Positions 16,235 to 23,813 of a stretch of DNA of 23,813 nucleotides are shown here, in pieces. Source of the DNA: Myxococcales bacterium (GTDB lineage: Bacteria; Myxococcota; Polyangia; HGW-17; SLPX01); NCBI GenBank assembly GCA_007131745.1, contig SLPX01000047.1:1-23813 (forward strand), in the 5' to 3' direction. A model generated the notes under the pieces. The model was not told the origin of the DNA. It ran no database searches and saw only the letters and a list, made by a program, of their open reading frames with translations. Numbering within the stretch: position 1 is the stretch's first letter; every line of letters starts with the position of its first letter. A program made the translations under genes and the position numbers.

Positions 16235-17104
16235 TTACCCTTTTCGCGGTTTCACGGCTTCATTCATGGATCCTGTCCGGTATCCTTCCAGGTCCAGATA
16301 TGCATAAAGGAAACCTTGCTTTTTACATGAAGCGGCCAAGAGATTTTTCATGTTGCCTTTAAAAACTCGATCCATTTCACTCTTGCCCAGTTCAATGCCC
16401 GCCATGTCTCCATGGGCTCTCACGCGAACAACGCGAAACCCGAGTTCGCGGATCTCGGACTCGGCATTTTGGATGCGTTCCAGGATAGCCGGAGTTATTT
16501 CCCTCCCATATGGAACTCTGGAAGCAAGGCACGCGTGAGCGGGTTGATCCCAGTTAGGCAAACCCCTCGCCTTGGCCATAGCTCGCACCGTTTTCTTGTC
16601 GAACCCGAGTTCGTCTATGGGGGACCGGACTCCGACTTCAGCTGCGGCTTGGCGACCGGGGCGGATATCTTTACGATCATCCCTGTTGGCGCCGTCCAAG
16701 ATCATTGAGATTCCTTCTTTCGCAGCAATGGCCTGCATTTCACGAAAGACGGACCGCTTGCAATAGTAGCAACGATCCGGAGGGTTGGCACGGTATTCGG
16801 GTTCATCAAATTCTTTCGATTCAAAAAGTCGATGGCGGACTCCCAAAAGGCCGGCTATTTCAAGCGCCTGTTTTTGTTCGTGCTCCGGAAAAGACGGCGA
16901 ACACGCGGTCAGAGCCAGGACCTGATCACCCAATGCATCATGCGCCGCGGCCAGCAGGAGACTGCTGTCCACGCCACCCGAAAAAGCGACTGCAACCTCG
17001 CCCATCTCTTTTATGTGCGCACGCAAAGTGTTGTATTGTTCGCTGCCTTTCGGGAATATGCTGTTTGGATCCGAACTTAACATGGTATCATCTTTCAGGA
17101 ACAT
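16235..17104 (-). CDS. larE: LarE-family ATP-dependent sulfur transferase
   Basis: 289-residue PP-loop protein of the LarE family. LarE activates pyridinium-dicarboxylic acid mononucleotide by adenylation and inserts sulfur to make the nickel-pincer cofactor of lactate racemase. SGGVDSS is at residues 42-48. RCYYCK gives C112 and C115, and QPAHACLASRVPYG gives C192 at the position of the sacrificial cysteine. Having all three cysteines fits the variants that may hold an iron-sulfur cluster and recycle sulfur rather than sacrificing a cysteine; this is an inference. LarB, LarC and LarA are not in view, and LarE-like proteins also occur without them. Both the ATG at 17104 and the one at 17083 are possible starts. 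Confidence 0.88.
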   Translation of the reverse strand: MFLKDDTMLSSDPNSIFPKGSEQYNTLRAHIKEMGEVAVAFSGGVDSSLLLAAAHDALGDQVLALTACSPSFPEHEQKQALEIAGLLGVRHRLFESKEFDEPEYRANPPDRCYYCKRSVFREMQAIAAKEGISMILDGANRDDRKDIRPGRQAAAEVGVRSPIDELGFDKKTVRAMAKARGLPNWDQPAHACLASRVPYGREITPAILERIQNAESEIRELGFRVVRVRAHGDMAGIELGKSEMDRVFKGNMKNLLAASCKKQGFLYAYLDLEGYRTGSMNEAVKPRKG

Positions 17105-17162
17105 CCCGCGGTGGCTTCAAAGCGGGTTCAGACCATTTCCCGGTTACCGCGTCTGAATCATT

Positions 17163-17603
17163 TCACACGGCCCGGGGATCAGTGTCAATTTTGCACTTGA
17201 ACTGGCGTTCGGCCAGCTCCTTGATGGTGACTCGGCGAAGAGACTCCTGGATCGCGGATGCTGTTTCACACCACAACTCCCTGGCTATGCAACTTCCTGA
17301 ATGCTTGCAGTAGCTTTCTTCCTTGACGCATTCAACCGGCGCGATTTCGCCTTCAAGCGCGGAAACCACGTCTAGTGCGGTCATGGAGCCGGGTTCGCGC
17401 GCCAGGCTGTATCCACCCTTCGGTCCCCTGAGGGTGCGAATCAAACCGGCGGCTTTCAATCCCATGACAAGCACATGAATGTACTTGCCGGAAATATCCT
17501 GGTTTTTCGCTATTATGTCCACCGGGATCGGTCCTTTGCCGTATTGACGCGCCAGTTCCATCATTATGCGCAAGCCGTAACGGCCTTTGGTTGACATCTT
17601 CAT
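17163..17603 (-). CDS. Rrf2-family transcriptional regulator, IscR-like
   Basis: 146-residue Rrf2 regulator. The winged helix starts MKMSTKGRYGLRIMMELA, with the wing IRTLRGPKGGYSLAR. Three cysteines, C92, C99 and C105, have IscR-like spacing (VECVKEESYC..SGSCIARELW), which suggests an iron-sulfur cluster as sensor. AAAGGA lies 8 nt before the ATG at 17603. It is the first gene of the unit with larE, xdhC-like and mnmA genes, separated by gaps of only 48-66 bp, so it probably autoregulates that unit. A CymR-like role in cysteine supply is an alternative, but the cysteine triad favours cluster sensing. Confidence 0.9.
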   Translation of the reverse strand: MKMSTKGRYGLRIMMELARQYGKGPIPVDIIAKNQDISGKYIHVLVMGLKAAGLIRTLRGPKGGYSLAREPGSMTALDVVSALEGEIAPVECVKEESYCKHSGSCIARELWCETASAIQESLRRVTIKELAERQFKCKIDTDPRAV

Positions 17604-17626
17604 GCTACGATTCCTTTCAAAAACTG

Positions 17627-17654
17627 ATTATCACGCAAGACTTAAGTTTGTCAA
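17627..17654 (-). promoter_or_regulatory. Sigma70-type promoter of the Rrf2-LarE-XdhC-MnmA operon, with palindrome
   Basis: On the minus strand TTGACA (17649-17654) and GATAAT (17627-17632) are separated by 16 bp, 24-51 bp upstream of the Rrf2 start. The 8-bp palindrome ACTTAAGT (17640-17647) sits in the spacer, and GTCAATGAC (17650-17658) overlaps the -35 box. Either could be the operator for the Rrf2 protein. Confidence 0.65.
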
Positions 17655-17847
17655 TGACATTACTTGACTAATCCCAACCGCGAAATATATTGGAAAAAGT
17701 CTGGTTTAACAGTTGTTTGGTAAATAGTTTTTTCTTTCCGGTAAGCGGAAATGTTTTGGTTGTAACTATCGCCTCATTGTGAAAAAACAGCGAGTGGAAG
17801 GTTGCCAGGATTGAACGATTTGCAAAATGGATTTCAGGAGGTAAAAA

Positions 17848-18510
17848 ATGAAAAAGACATTGACGGTAATAAGTGCAAGCCTAATGGCAGGTTTGTTTTT
17901 CATGGGATGTCGTACGACCGGACCAGCGGCAGAGCCCGTAACGGCAGCTGAACAACCCATTCTTGAAGAAGAGCCGCCCGTCGGCGCGCTGGCCGGAAAG
18001 CGGGTTGCAGTTATCATAGAAGAGGGCTTTCATGATGGGGAAACCACAAAGCCCATGGAGTTTCTGCGTGATCACGGAGCCGAGGTGACGGTTGTAGGTA
18101 TAGGGCCGGGAGAACTAAAGGCTTACAACAGTGATGTCAGAGTTAACGTGGAAAAATCCATCAGCGAAGTGAGCCCGGATGATTTCGACGCTCTGGTCAT
18201 ACCCGGTGGACGTTCTCCATCGGTTTTGAGGCAAAACGACGGTATAACCGGTTTCGTGAGTTCTTTTGCAGCTACCAACAAACCAATAGCAGCGATATGT
18301 CACGGACCGCAGGTGTTGATAAGCGCGGGATTGATGTCCGGCCGCCGCAGTACCGGTTTTCCGGAAATCGAAGAAGAGTTGACCGAAGCCGGCGCTCTGT
18401 TTGAAGATTCAGCCATGGTGCGCGATGGAAACATTATTACATCCCGCATACCGGATGATCTTCCCCAGTTCAATGAAGCGATCAAGGCAGCGTTGCTGGA
18501 GTTGGAGTAG
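17848..18510 (+). CDS. DJ-1/PfpI-family lipoprotein
   Basis: 220-residue protein with an N-terminal lipoprotein signal (MKKTLTVISASLMAGLFFMGC, lipid Cys at 21) and a Pro/Glu-rich linker. A DJ-1/PfpI domain follows from about residue 50. The nucleophile elbow is AAICHGPQVL, with C151 followed by H152. VIIEEGFHDGET matches the acidic segment that completes the active site, and LVIPGGRSP is also conserved. PfpI proteins act as deglycases, chaperones or proteases; they are usually cytosolic, so export as a lipoprotein is unusual. A strong AGGAGG site lies 7 nt before the ATG. The gene is divergent from the Rrf2 operon, and its end overlaps the next gene on the opposite strand by 29 bp. Confidence 0.88.
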   Translation: MKKTLTVISASLMAGLFFMGCRTTGPAAEPVTAAEQPILEEEPPVGALAGKRVAVIIEEGFHDGETTKPMEFLRDHGAEVTVVGIGPGELKAYNSDVRVNVEKSISEVSPDDFDALVIPGGRSPSVLRQNDGITGFVSSFAATNKPIAAICHGPQVLISAGLMSGRRSTGFPEIEEELTEAGALFEDSAMVRDGNIITSRIPDDLPQFNEAIKAALLELE

Positions 18511-19225
18511 AGCCGGTTTCATCTCCCAACACCCACAGGTTTTCGCACTCATCATCTTCTTCATCATCAAGTTCATAGGAGTCGAAGAAAGCCGCTTCCA
18601 TTTCCGTGAAGCCGGTGTCTTCCATTTCGATCAATTCTTCGTCGTCCGCGGACAGAATCTCAATCGGGCCAGCGGTTGCTGTTTTGTCTAGATATTCATC
18701 CAGGGCATTTTGCAAGTTCTGTTCTAAGGAATGGGGCAGACTTTCGAGCAATACCGGAGGCGCTAAACCTTCTTCCCGTGCACAATTCTCATCCAGTTCG
18801 GAAAGCACCCTATCCAGTTCTCTTTCCAGCTCTTCTTCTTCGTCATGCAAAGCGTTCTTTTGAGCCTCTTTCTTTGCAGAGAATCCCTCACTGTGCTTCA
18901 TTGAGCCGAATGACTTATCTGGGTTCCTTCCGCAAATCGAGTCAGGACATTTTTGAAGCCACTTCCGGGTTTCCGGGCTTAGAGATCTCGCCGGATTGGA
19001 AGGGCTGCATTTCTCGCCCAGGCTCAACAAGCCCAATTCCGCTCCCCGTTTCACCACTGCAAGGGTCTTAAAAACATCCAGGGGGCTTTTTTCCACGACA
19101 TCGGCCAACCGCCGCGTGCCGTCGAAGAGTTGCAAGACCCTAACTGCTTCGCGGGGAAGAAATACGGCGGCCTTCGCCAATTTTGCGGGTTCCAGTTCCA
19201 ATACAAATCTTTCAAAGTCGGACAT
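18482..19225 (-). CDS. Small acidic protein with DUF4388-like winged-helix motif
   Basis: 247-residue protein of unknown function. Near residues 25-65, VRVLQLFDGTRRLADVVEKSPLDVFKTLAVVKRGAELGLL resembles the C-terminal winged-helix-like segment of DUF4388 (PatA-like) proteins, which are common in deltaproteobacteria and often tied to signalling. The usual N-terminal DUF4388 domain is absent. The rest is low complexity: an EEEELERELDRVLSELDE helix, likely coiled coil, then a very acidic tail (SYELDDEEDDE). No signal peptide or membrane span is seen. The ATG at 19225 is chosen because GGAGGTG lies 7 nt upstream; ten extra residues would be needed for the longer frame. It follows the DUF2804 gene after 217 bp and overlaps the convergent PfpI gene by 29 bp. 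Confidence 0.75.
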   Translation of the reverse strand: MSDFERFVLELEPAKLAKAAVFLPREAVRVLQLFDGTRRLADVVEKSPLDVFKTLAVVKRGAELGLLSLGEKCSPSNPARSLSPETRKWLQKCPDSICGRNPDKSFGSMKHSEGFSAKKEAQKNALHDEEEELERELDRVLSELDENCAREEGLAPPVLLESLPHSLEQNLQNALDEYLDKTATAGPIEILSADDEELIEMEDTGFTEMEAAFFDSYELDDEEDDECENLWVLGDETGSTPTPATLP

Positions 19226-19264
19226 TTCGAACACCTCCGCGTTCACACGGCACACGGATGGATC

Positions 19265-19290
19265 TCAACCCCTTTGGGGTGGAAGGTTGA
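19265..19290. promoter_or_regulatory. Nested inverted repeat before the acidic-protein gene
   Basis: ACCCC-TTT-GGGGT (19268-19280) is a perfect hairpin, and TCAACC (19265-19270) can alternatively pair with GGTTGA (19285-19290). The element lies 40-65 bp upstream of the acidic-protein start, in the 217-bp spacer after the DUF2804 gene. A second short stem, CCGTT/AACGG, is at 19319-19335. A leader RNA switch or an operator is possible. No U-tract supports a terminator. Confidence 0.4.
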
Positions 19291-19442
19291 CCCCCGCGGC
19301 GATGCTTATTCGGTATCACCGTTACCCGTCAACGGAACGGAAAAATCTCTTTCCTTACCAGGAATACCGCAGGGTTCGGATCCGGGCAAATTTTTTGCTT
19401 TTCACAAAAATCCGTCGGCTGAAATGCTTCCTGGATTGAGTG

Positions 19443-20645
19443 CTACCAGTATGCAAGGTGATTCTCACAAACGCCGGGAAGGGATTCTATTTTCAGGCGT
19501 TTGCCCTCGAAAACAACTTCTCCGCTGAACACGCCGAAAGGTTGGTGGAAAGAGGATCGCAATATCCCCAAGTTCATGTCTTCGGTTCGCTCTCCGAATG
19601 GATGAAATGTCAGATCGACCAGGCCGTTTTTGTCCTTTAACTTCCATGGAGCAAGAGGATTTCTTGGATCGAAATCAAAAACCGCGCTCGAGAGCCGTTG
19701 AATCCGCCCGTCAACCCATAGAGCGTTTTCATTCCAGGTTTCGTCATATTGATTCACATTTTTTGTAAGGTTGACACCAACGATTCCGCCGCCGGCCTCT
19801 CTGCCGGCGAATGTAGCCCAGTTCCACCAAGTTTTCCACGGATAGTGCGCCTTGTGTATATCAAGCAAGGCAAAAGATTCCCCGGGATCCAAAGAGATGC
19901 GTTTTTCGCCTACTTTTATTTCACCTTCGACGGGAAGAGGAACCTTGTGGGAATACATGGATTTGAGCTGCTTGTTTTCGACCGGCAACACCACTACGAG
20001 AGGCTCGATCCGGGCGGTGTCGTGGATGCATTTGAATTCGGCTTCAAGTTGGGGAGAATTCTTTTTTCCACCTGTTTTCAAGTTTACGAAATGACCTCCT
20101 TTGTCGAGGTTATTGCGAATCCTGATGTTGTAATTGTCGGCCTCGATGAAAGTCTCTTCATTCCATAGAGATCGTGCTGTGCGATACACGGGCATAAAAC
20201 TCCTCGAAAGCCGAAGAAGAAGCTCTTTGGATCCGCGAGAAATCGAATCGCGGCCGAATGGGATTTTCAAGGGAATCGCAGGACCCATGCTGCGGTGTTC
20301 AAAACGCGTCTTCACCGCGGCTTCGCCGGGTACGGATTGGAACCAGGTGGACGAAAGTTCCACCAGATGAACCCAGCTGGTTACGAGATACTTGGCATCC
20401 ACGATCGCGAGCCCCAACATTCCCCCGGGCCACACAACCGCGAAATGCTGCCATTCTTTCAGCCGTGCATTGTAGATGTTCCCGGAAAAATTTTTGCCGA
20501 TAACCGGCCAGGACCCCGCATCCATGTTTACGTTCTTGAAAGCGCTGTTGTAGACACCGAAATTGGGTTTACCGAAAGCATCTATCGGGCTGTCGATGGG
20601 AGCATTGAAAAACCTGGAAGTTTCGTGAAGTTTATTTTGTTTCAT
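19443..20645 (-). CDS. DUF2804 domain protein
   Basis: 400-residue protein matching the DUF2804 family by its HKAHYPWKTWWNWATFAGREAGGGIVGVNL segment (about residues 250-280) and by the later W.GRIQ....FDFDPRNPLAPWKL motif. It is mostly beta-strand and has no signal peptide. The biochemical role of the family is not established; lipid- or carotenoid-like ligand binding has been discussed for distantly related lipocalin-like families, but nothing here shows it. The ATG at 20645 is chosen: an AGGA lies upstream and the family N-terminus follows shortly after. A longer frame opening at 20867 would run through the inverted repeat and the neighbouring promoter region and is unlikely. It is divergent from the SLC12 gene. 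Confidence 0.8.
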   Translation of the reverse strand: MKQNKLHETSRFFNAPIDSPIDAFGKPNFGVYNSAFKNVNMDAGSWPVIGKNFSGNIYNARLKEWQHFAVVWPGGMLGLAIVDAKYLVTSWVHLVELSSTWFQSVPGEAAVKTRFEHRSMGPAIPLKIPFGRDSISRGSKELLLRLSRSFMPVYRTARSLWNEETFIEADNYNIRIRNNLDKGGHFVNLKTGGKKNSPQLEAEFKCIHDTARIEPLVVVLPVENKQLKSMYSHKVPLPVEGEIKVGEKRISLDPGESFALLDIHKAHYPWKTWWNWATFAGREAGGGIVGVNLTKNVNQYDETWNENALWVDGRIQRLSSAVFDFDPRNPLAPWKLKDKNGLVDLTFHPFGERTEDMNLGILRSSFHQPFGVFSGEVVFEGKRLKIESLPGVCENHLAYW

Positions 20646-20688
20646 CCTAAAATCATCCTGTTGGTTTTGCCCGACCCACTCTCCCAGC

Positions 20689-20731
20689 AAAACGGTTATC
20701 ATGTTCGAGAGACGCCATGATACCACGTTTT
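20689..20731. promoter_or_regulatory. Interrupted 13-bp-arm inverted repeat in divergent spacer
   Basis: AAAACG-gt-TATCATG (20689-20703) and CATGATA-cca-CGTTTT (20716-20731) are complementary apart from the small internal bulge, around a 12-nt loop. It lies 44-86 bp upstream of the DUF2804 start and about 135 bp upstream of the cotransporter start. It is a candidate operator for a dimeric regulator of either gene, or a leader hairpin. Confidence 0.5.
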
Positions 20732-20865
20732 CGTGCCATGTCGCCACTGGTGGACGCCATCGATTGGACCACCCTGGTAAAGAAAAGAGAATAAGGTTTT
20801 TTCGAGACAGGTCTTTGTGGTAAATATTACGGTTGCTGAAAGCTGAACAAAGGTAAAAACAAATC

Positions 20866-23127
20866 ATGGCCGGTGTTTTCGAATCATTGAAAAAACCTTT
20901 TCAAGGTTCGCCGTCCGGAAAGTTCGGCGCGTTTTCGGGGGTGTTCACACCGTCGGTGTTGACCATTCTCGGCGTGATCATGTACCTGCGTTTCGCCTGG
21001 GTCGTGGGACACGCAGGTCTTGCAGGTGCGCTGATAATATTGGTGGTCGCGCATTTGCTTGTAGTCCCCTCGGCGCTCGCTGTGTCTTCCATAGCGACCA
21101 ACAGGACCGTAGGCACGGGAGGCAACTATTTTATTTTGTCGAGGAGTCTCGGCCTGGAAGTGGGCGGATCCATCGGGCTGAGCCTTTATATCGCGCAAGC
21201 CCTTGGGGTTACGCTCTATGTATTAGGATTCTCGGAGGCACTGTGCGACACGTTTCCTTCTTTGCCTATACAAGCCGTCGCTTTTGTGACGGTTTTCCTT
21301 ATAACCGGGCTTGCTTTTTGGAACACTACGATAGCTCTCAAGAGCCAGTTCATTGTAATGGTCATGATTGCAGCCGGTTTTGTATCGATATTTACCGGTG
21401 GAGGCGACTCGCCTCCAAGTGATCCCTCCATGTGGTCACGCACGGTCAACGGAGAGACGGCTCTTCCTTTCGGAGTTGTTTTCGCCGTGTTTTTTCCAGC
21501 GGTCACCGGGTTCATGCAGGGGGTATCCATGTCGGGAGATCTGGAGGATCCGAAAACAGCCATCCCACGGGGAACCATTGCCGCTGTTGCAGTGGGTTTT
21601 GTATGTTACGCTGCGTTGTTGATATGGCTGGCTCTTCAGGTCGATACAAGCGACCTCCGGAACTTGGACACCATTGTCTTGAAAGATATTGCAAGAGTGG
21701 GTTTTTTGGTGACTCTTGGAATATGGGGGGCGACCCTGTCTTCGGCCATGGGATCGATTCTGGGTGCGCCCAGAGTGCTCCAGGCACTGGCCATGGATGG
21801 AGTGGTGCCACGTTTCCTGTCAAAGGGCCACGGTCCCACGAACATGCCTCGTTTGGCGACCCTGGTGACGCTGGTCATTTCGACCGGAGGTCTCGGCCTT
21901 GCTTTTGCTTCCCCTTCGGGGCTTAATGCTGTGGCTTCGGTCATCAGTATGTTTTTTCTGGCCACATACGGAACGACGTGCCTTGCATCGGGACTCGCGG
22001 AGTGGTCGAATACGCCTTCGTACAGGCCGACTTTCCGGGTTCCGGCATGGGTTACGATTCCCGGAGGCCTGGGTTGTTTTTACATGATGTCGATTATCAA
22101 CCTTCCGGCGATGATAGCCGCGGTTGTAGTCATATCGCTCGTCTACATGGGGCTTGAGAGAAAAAACCTCAAAAAAACATGGGGCGACATGAGGTACGGA
22201 ATATGGGCCTCGTTGATTCGAAAAGGGTTGCTGGTTCTTCGCGATTCACATTATCATCCCATAAACTGGCAGCCGCACCTGCTTATCCTGGGTGGGTCGC
22301 CGCTCGCGAGGCCTCACCTCCTGGAAATGGGATACAACATTGCAGGGGAACGGGGTTTGGTCACATACCTGTTCGTGGCCAAGACCGATTCGCAGACAAC
22401 ATTGAAGCGTCGCCGGAAAATACAGTTCAGCATGGAAGAAAAGATCCGCAAGGATTATCCGCAGATGTTCGGCAAGGTGCATCTCTGCGAATCGGTTTTC
22501 AGGGGGTCACTGGAGGTAATTCAGGCATACGGGGTGGCGGGTTTTGAGCCGAATACGGTTTTGATGGGCTGGTCTCAAGAGAAAGAAAACGCGGATGACT
22601 ACGTGAGACTACTTCGAAACATCGTTCTAATGGACAAATCACTGCTGCTGTTAGCTCACAAAGAAGAGAAGGGATTCGGAGCGAGACGCAATATCGATGT
22701 CTGGTGGGGAGGGCTGGAAAACAACGGCGTACTCATGCTCATGCTGTGCATGATGCTGACGGAGAAGGGGCCATGGGAAAATGCAAGTATAGCCGTAAAA
22801 ATGATCGTTCCCAAGGGAACTCCTATAAGCCGGACCCGGAAAAACCTGGAAAAAATAATAGCCGGCGCACGGATAAAAGCCGAGGCCCAGATCATAACCC
22901 GGAACCCCGACGACTCGATAGCCGGAATCATATCCGAGCGAAGCAAAGGCGATCTCGTCATCATGGGGCTCAGACCACCGGATGAAGATGAAAAAGGCGT
23001 TGATTTTCTGGCAAGGGTTCAATCGATGACAGAAAATCTCCCGCCGACCCTGCTTGTAAAGAATTCAGCTGATTTCAAGGGCACTGAGATATTTTTCGAA
23101 CAAGATGTAAAGCAGGGCGGGGAATAG
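20866..23127 (+). CDS. SLC12-type cation-chloride cotransporter
   Basis: 753-residue membrane transporter of the APC superfamily, closest to the SLC12 (Na-K-Cl / K-Cl) group. SGVFTPSVLTILGVIMYLRFAWVVGHAG (about 24-51) is the first membrane region in the form typical of the family. About 12 hydrophobic segments reach to residue 425. The 320-residue cytoplasmic C-terminal part is also of SLC12 type, with HPINWQPHLLILGG at its start and NIDVWWGGLENNGVLMLML near residue 610. The likely role is electroneutral movement of chloride with K+ and/or Na+, for ion or volume balance; bacterial members are little studied, and amino acid transport cannot be excluded. An AAAGG site lies about 12 nt before the ATG. 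The reductase gene follows after 31 bp. Confidence 0.88.
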   Translation: MAGVFESLKKPFQGSPSGKFGAFSGVFTPSVLTILGVIMYLRFAWVVGHAGLAGALIILVVAHLLVVPSALAVSSIATNRTVGTGGNYFILSRSLGLEVGGSIGLSLYIAQALGVTLYVLGFSEALCDTFPSLPIQAVAFVTVFLITGLAFWNTTIALKSQFIVMVMIAAGFVSIFTGGGDSPPSDPSMWSRTVNGETALPFGVVFAVFFPAVTGFMQGVSMSGDLEDPKTAIPRGTIAAVAVGFVCYAALLIWLALQVDTSDLRNLDTIVLKDIARVGFLVTLGIWGATLSSAMGSILGAPRVLQALAMDGVVPRFLSKGHGPTNMPRLATLVTLVISTGGLGLAFASPSGLNAVASVISMFFLATYGTTCLASGLAEWSNTPSYRPTFRVPAWVTIPGGLGCFYMMSIINLPAMIAAVVVISLVYMGLERKNLKKTWGDMRYGIWASLIRKGLLVLRDSHYHPINWQPHLLILGGSPLARPHLLEMGYNIAGERGLVTYLFVAKTDSQTTLKRRRKIQFSMEEKIRKDYPQMFGKVHLCESVFRGSLEVIQAYGVAGFEPNTVLMGWSQEKENADDYVRLLRNIVLMDKSLLLLAHKEEKGFGARRNIDVWWGGLENNGVLMLMLCMMLTEKGPWENASIAVKMIVPKGTPISRTRKNLEKIIAGARIKAEAQIITRNPDDSIAGIISERSKGDLVIMGLRPPDEDEKGVDFLARVQSMTENLPPTLLVKNSADFKGTEIFFEQDVKQGGE

Positions 23128-23158
23128 TGGAAAATCAAGCCAAAGAGATGGAGGAAAA

Positions 23159-23813
23159 ATGACGCAACGCATTGTTTTCGGTTCTCCCCTGCCGGGGGAT
23201 CCACAAGGAAAACTGAAAGGAAAATTCGACCTTTTCGTCCCGAAGACGACGCTCACCCAGGAGGAGTTGGAATCCGCGTCGGCCGGAGCGCATGGACTGA
23301 TCACACTTCTCAGCCACCGTATCGACGGAGGTTTTTTGGATCGATTTCCGGATATCAAAATCATTTCCAATTACGCGGTCGGCTACAACAACATAGACGT
23401 AGAAGAAGCTTCCAAACGGGGGGTGCTTGTGACCAACACCCCCGATGTACTTACCGAAACCACGGCCGACCTTGCATGGGCGCTGATGATGTCGGCTGCA
23501 AGGCGAATAGTGGAAGCCGATGGGTTCATGCGCGCTGGAAAGTTCGAGGGATGGACACCATGGCTTTTCCTGGGGTGGGATGTGTGGGGAAAATCCTTGG
23601 GAATCGTCGGGTTCGGTCGTATCGGACAAGCCACCGCGCGACGTGCTCAAGGGTTCGGCATGAAGGTTATTTACCATGATCCATCTTCAGAAATAGAAAC
23701 CCTGGAAAACGGTTTTCCGGTAGAAAAGGTGTCGCTGGAAGATCTTTTGAAACAATCGGATTTTGTATCCATTCATTGTCCTCTTTCTGAAGAGACGACC
23801 CATCTGATAGGGA
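23159..23813 (+). CDS. Glyoxylate/hydroxypyruvate reductase, 3' end cut by window
   Basis: The first 218 codons of a D-2-hydroxyacid dehydrogenase, open to the window edge. ISNYAVGYNNIDVEEASKRG, then VLVTNTPDVLTETTADLAWALMM, are typical of glyoxylate reductases of the GyaR type, and the nucleotide-binding motif is GIVGFGRIGQATARRA. The catalytic Arg should follow shortly after the cut, so the catalytic triad cannot be checked. It would reduce glyoxylate or hydroxypyruvate with NAD(P)H in the cytoplasm. GGAGG lies 5 nt before the ATG. The gene is 31 bp after the cotransporter and may be co-transcribed, though no functional link is obvious. Confidence 0.9.
   Translation, partial: MTQRIVFGSPLPGDPQGKLKGKFDLFVPKTTLTQEELESASAGAHGLITLLSHRIDGGFLDRFPDIKIISNYAVGYNNIDVEEASKRGVLVTNTPDVLTETTADLAWALMMSAARRIVEADGFMRAGKFEGWTPWLFLGWDVWGKSLGIVGFGRIGQATARRAQGFGMKVIYHDPSSEIETLENGFPVEKVSLEDLLKQSDFVSIHCPLSEETTHLIG

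Noticed and set aside
20646..20867. 74-codon N-terminal extension of the DUF2804 protein
   Set aside because: It would cross the inverted repeat and the cotransporter upstream region, and the extension has no domain character.

Overview
The window comes from a bacterial chromosome of roughly balanced base composition with dense coding. Several features point towards Myxococcota or a related deltaproteobacterial-type lineage: a lipoprotein built of cysteine-rich DUF4215/Myxococcus-type repeats, a protein with a DUF4388-like C-terminal motif, and an SLC12-type cation-chloride cotransporter. This placement is an inference, because no rRNA or other taxonomic marker is present.

Layout. The left edge (2-118, +) holds the last codons of a gene whose tail resembles a sulfatase C-terminus. 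From 11612 down to 218 (-) runs a tightly packed surface-sugar locus. It encodes, in transcription order, a WlbB/WbpD-like N-acetyltransferase, PseB, PseC, a SpsF/PseF-type cytidylyltransferase, a PseG-PseH fusion, PseI, an unassigned GT-B-like glycosyltransferase and a large repeat-rich lipoprotein. Together the middle five proteins supply every step from UDP-GlcNAc to a CMP-activated pseudaminic-acid-type nonulosonic acid. The glycosyltransferase is the obvious candidate to transfer it, and the lipoprotein is a possible surface acceptor or merely a neighbour.

The centre (11881-13742) has a stand-alone PTS EIIA (PtsN-like) gene, a SagB-type nitroreductase and a dihydrofolate reductase. A 320-bp convergent spacer (13743-14062) carries palindromic CCCGAAGGG hairpins and repeated GAGCGAGC boxes. 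It looks like a dispersed structured element. One 15-bp word from it recurs in the promoter region of the sugar operon.

From 17603 down to 14063 (-) lies a four-gene operon: an IscR-like Rrf2 regulator, LarE, XdhC and MnmA. All three enzymes are linked to sulfur insertion (lactate racemase cofactor, molybdenum cofactor of hydroxylases, tRNA 2-thiouridine). A good sigma70-type promoter with a palindrome in its spacer sits in front.

The right part (17848-23813) has a lipoprotein version of a DJ-1/PfpI protein, a short acidic protein with a DUF4388-like winged-helix motif, a DUF2804 protein, an SLC12 cotransporter with the complete C-terminal domain, and the start of a glyoxylate/hydroxypyruvate reductase cut by the window edge. 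A long interrupted inverted repeat lies in the divergent spacer between the DUF2804 gene and the cotransporter. No tRNA, rRNA, CRISPR array, transposase or prophage gene was seen.
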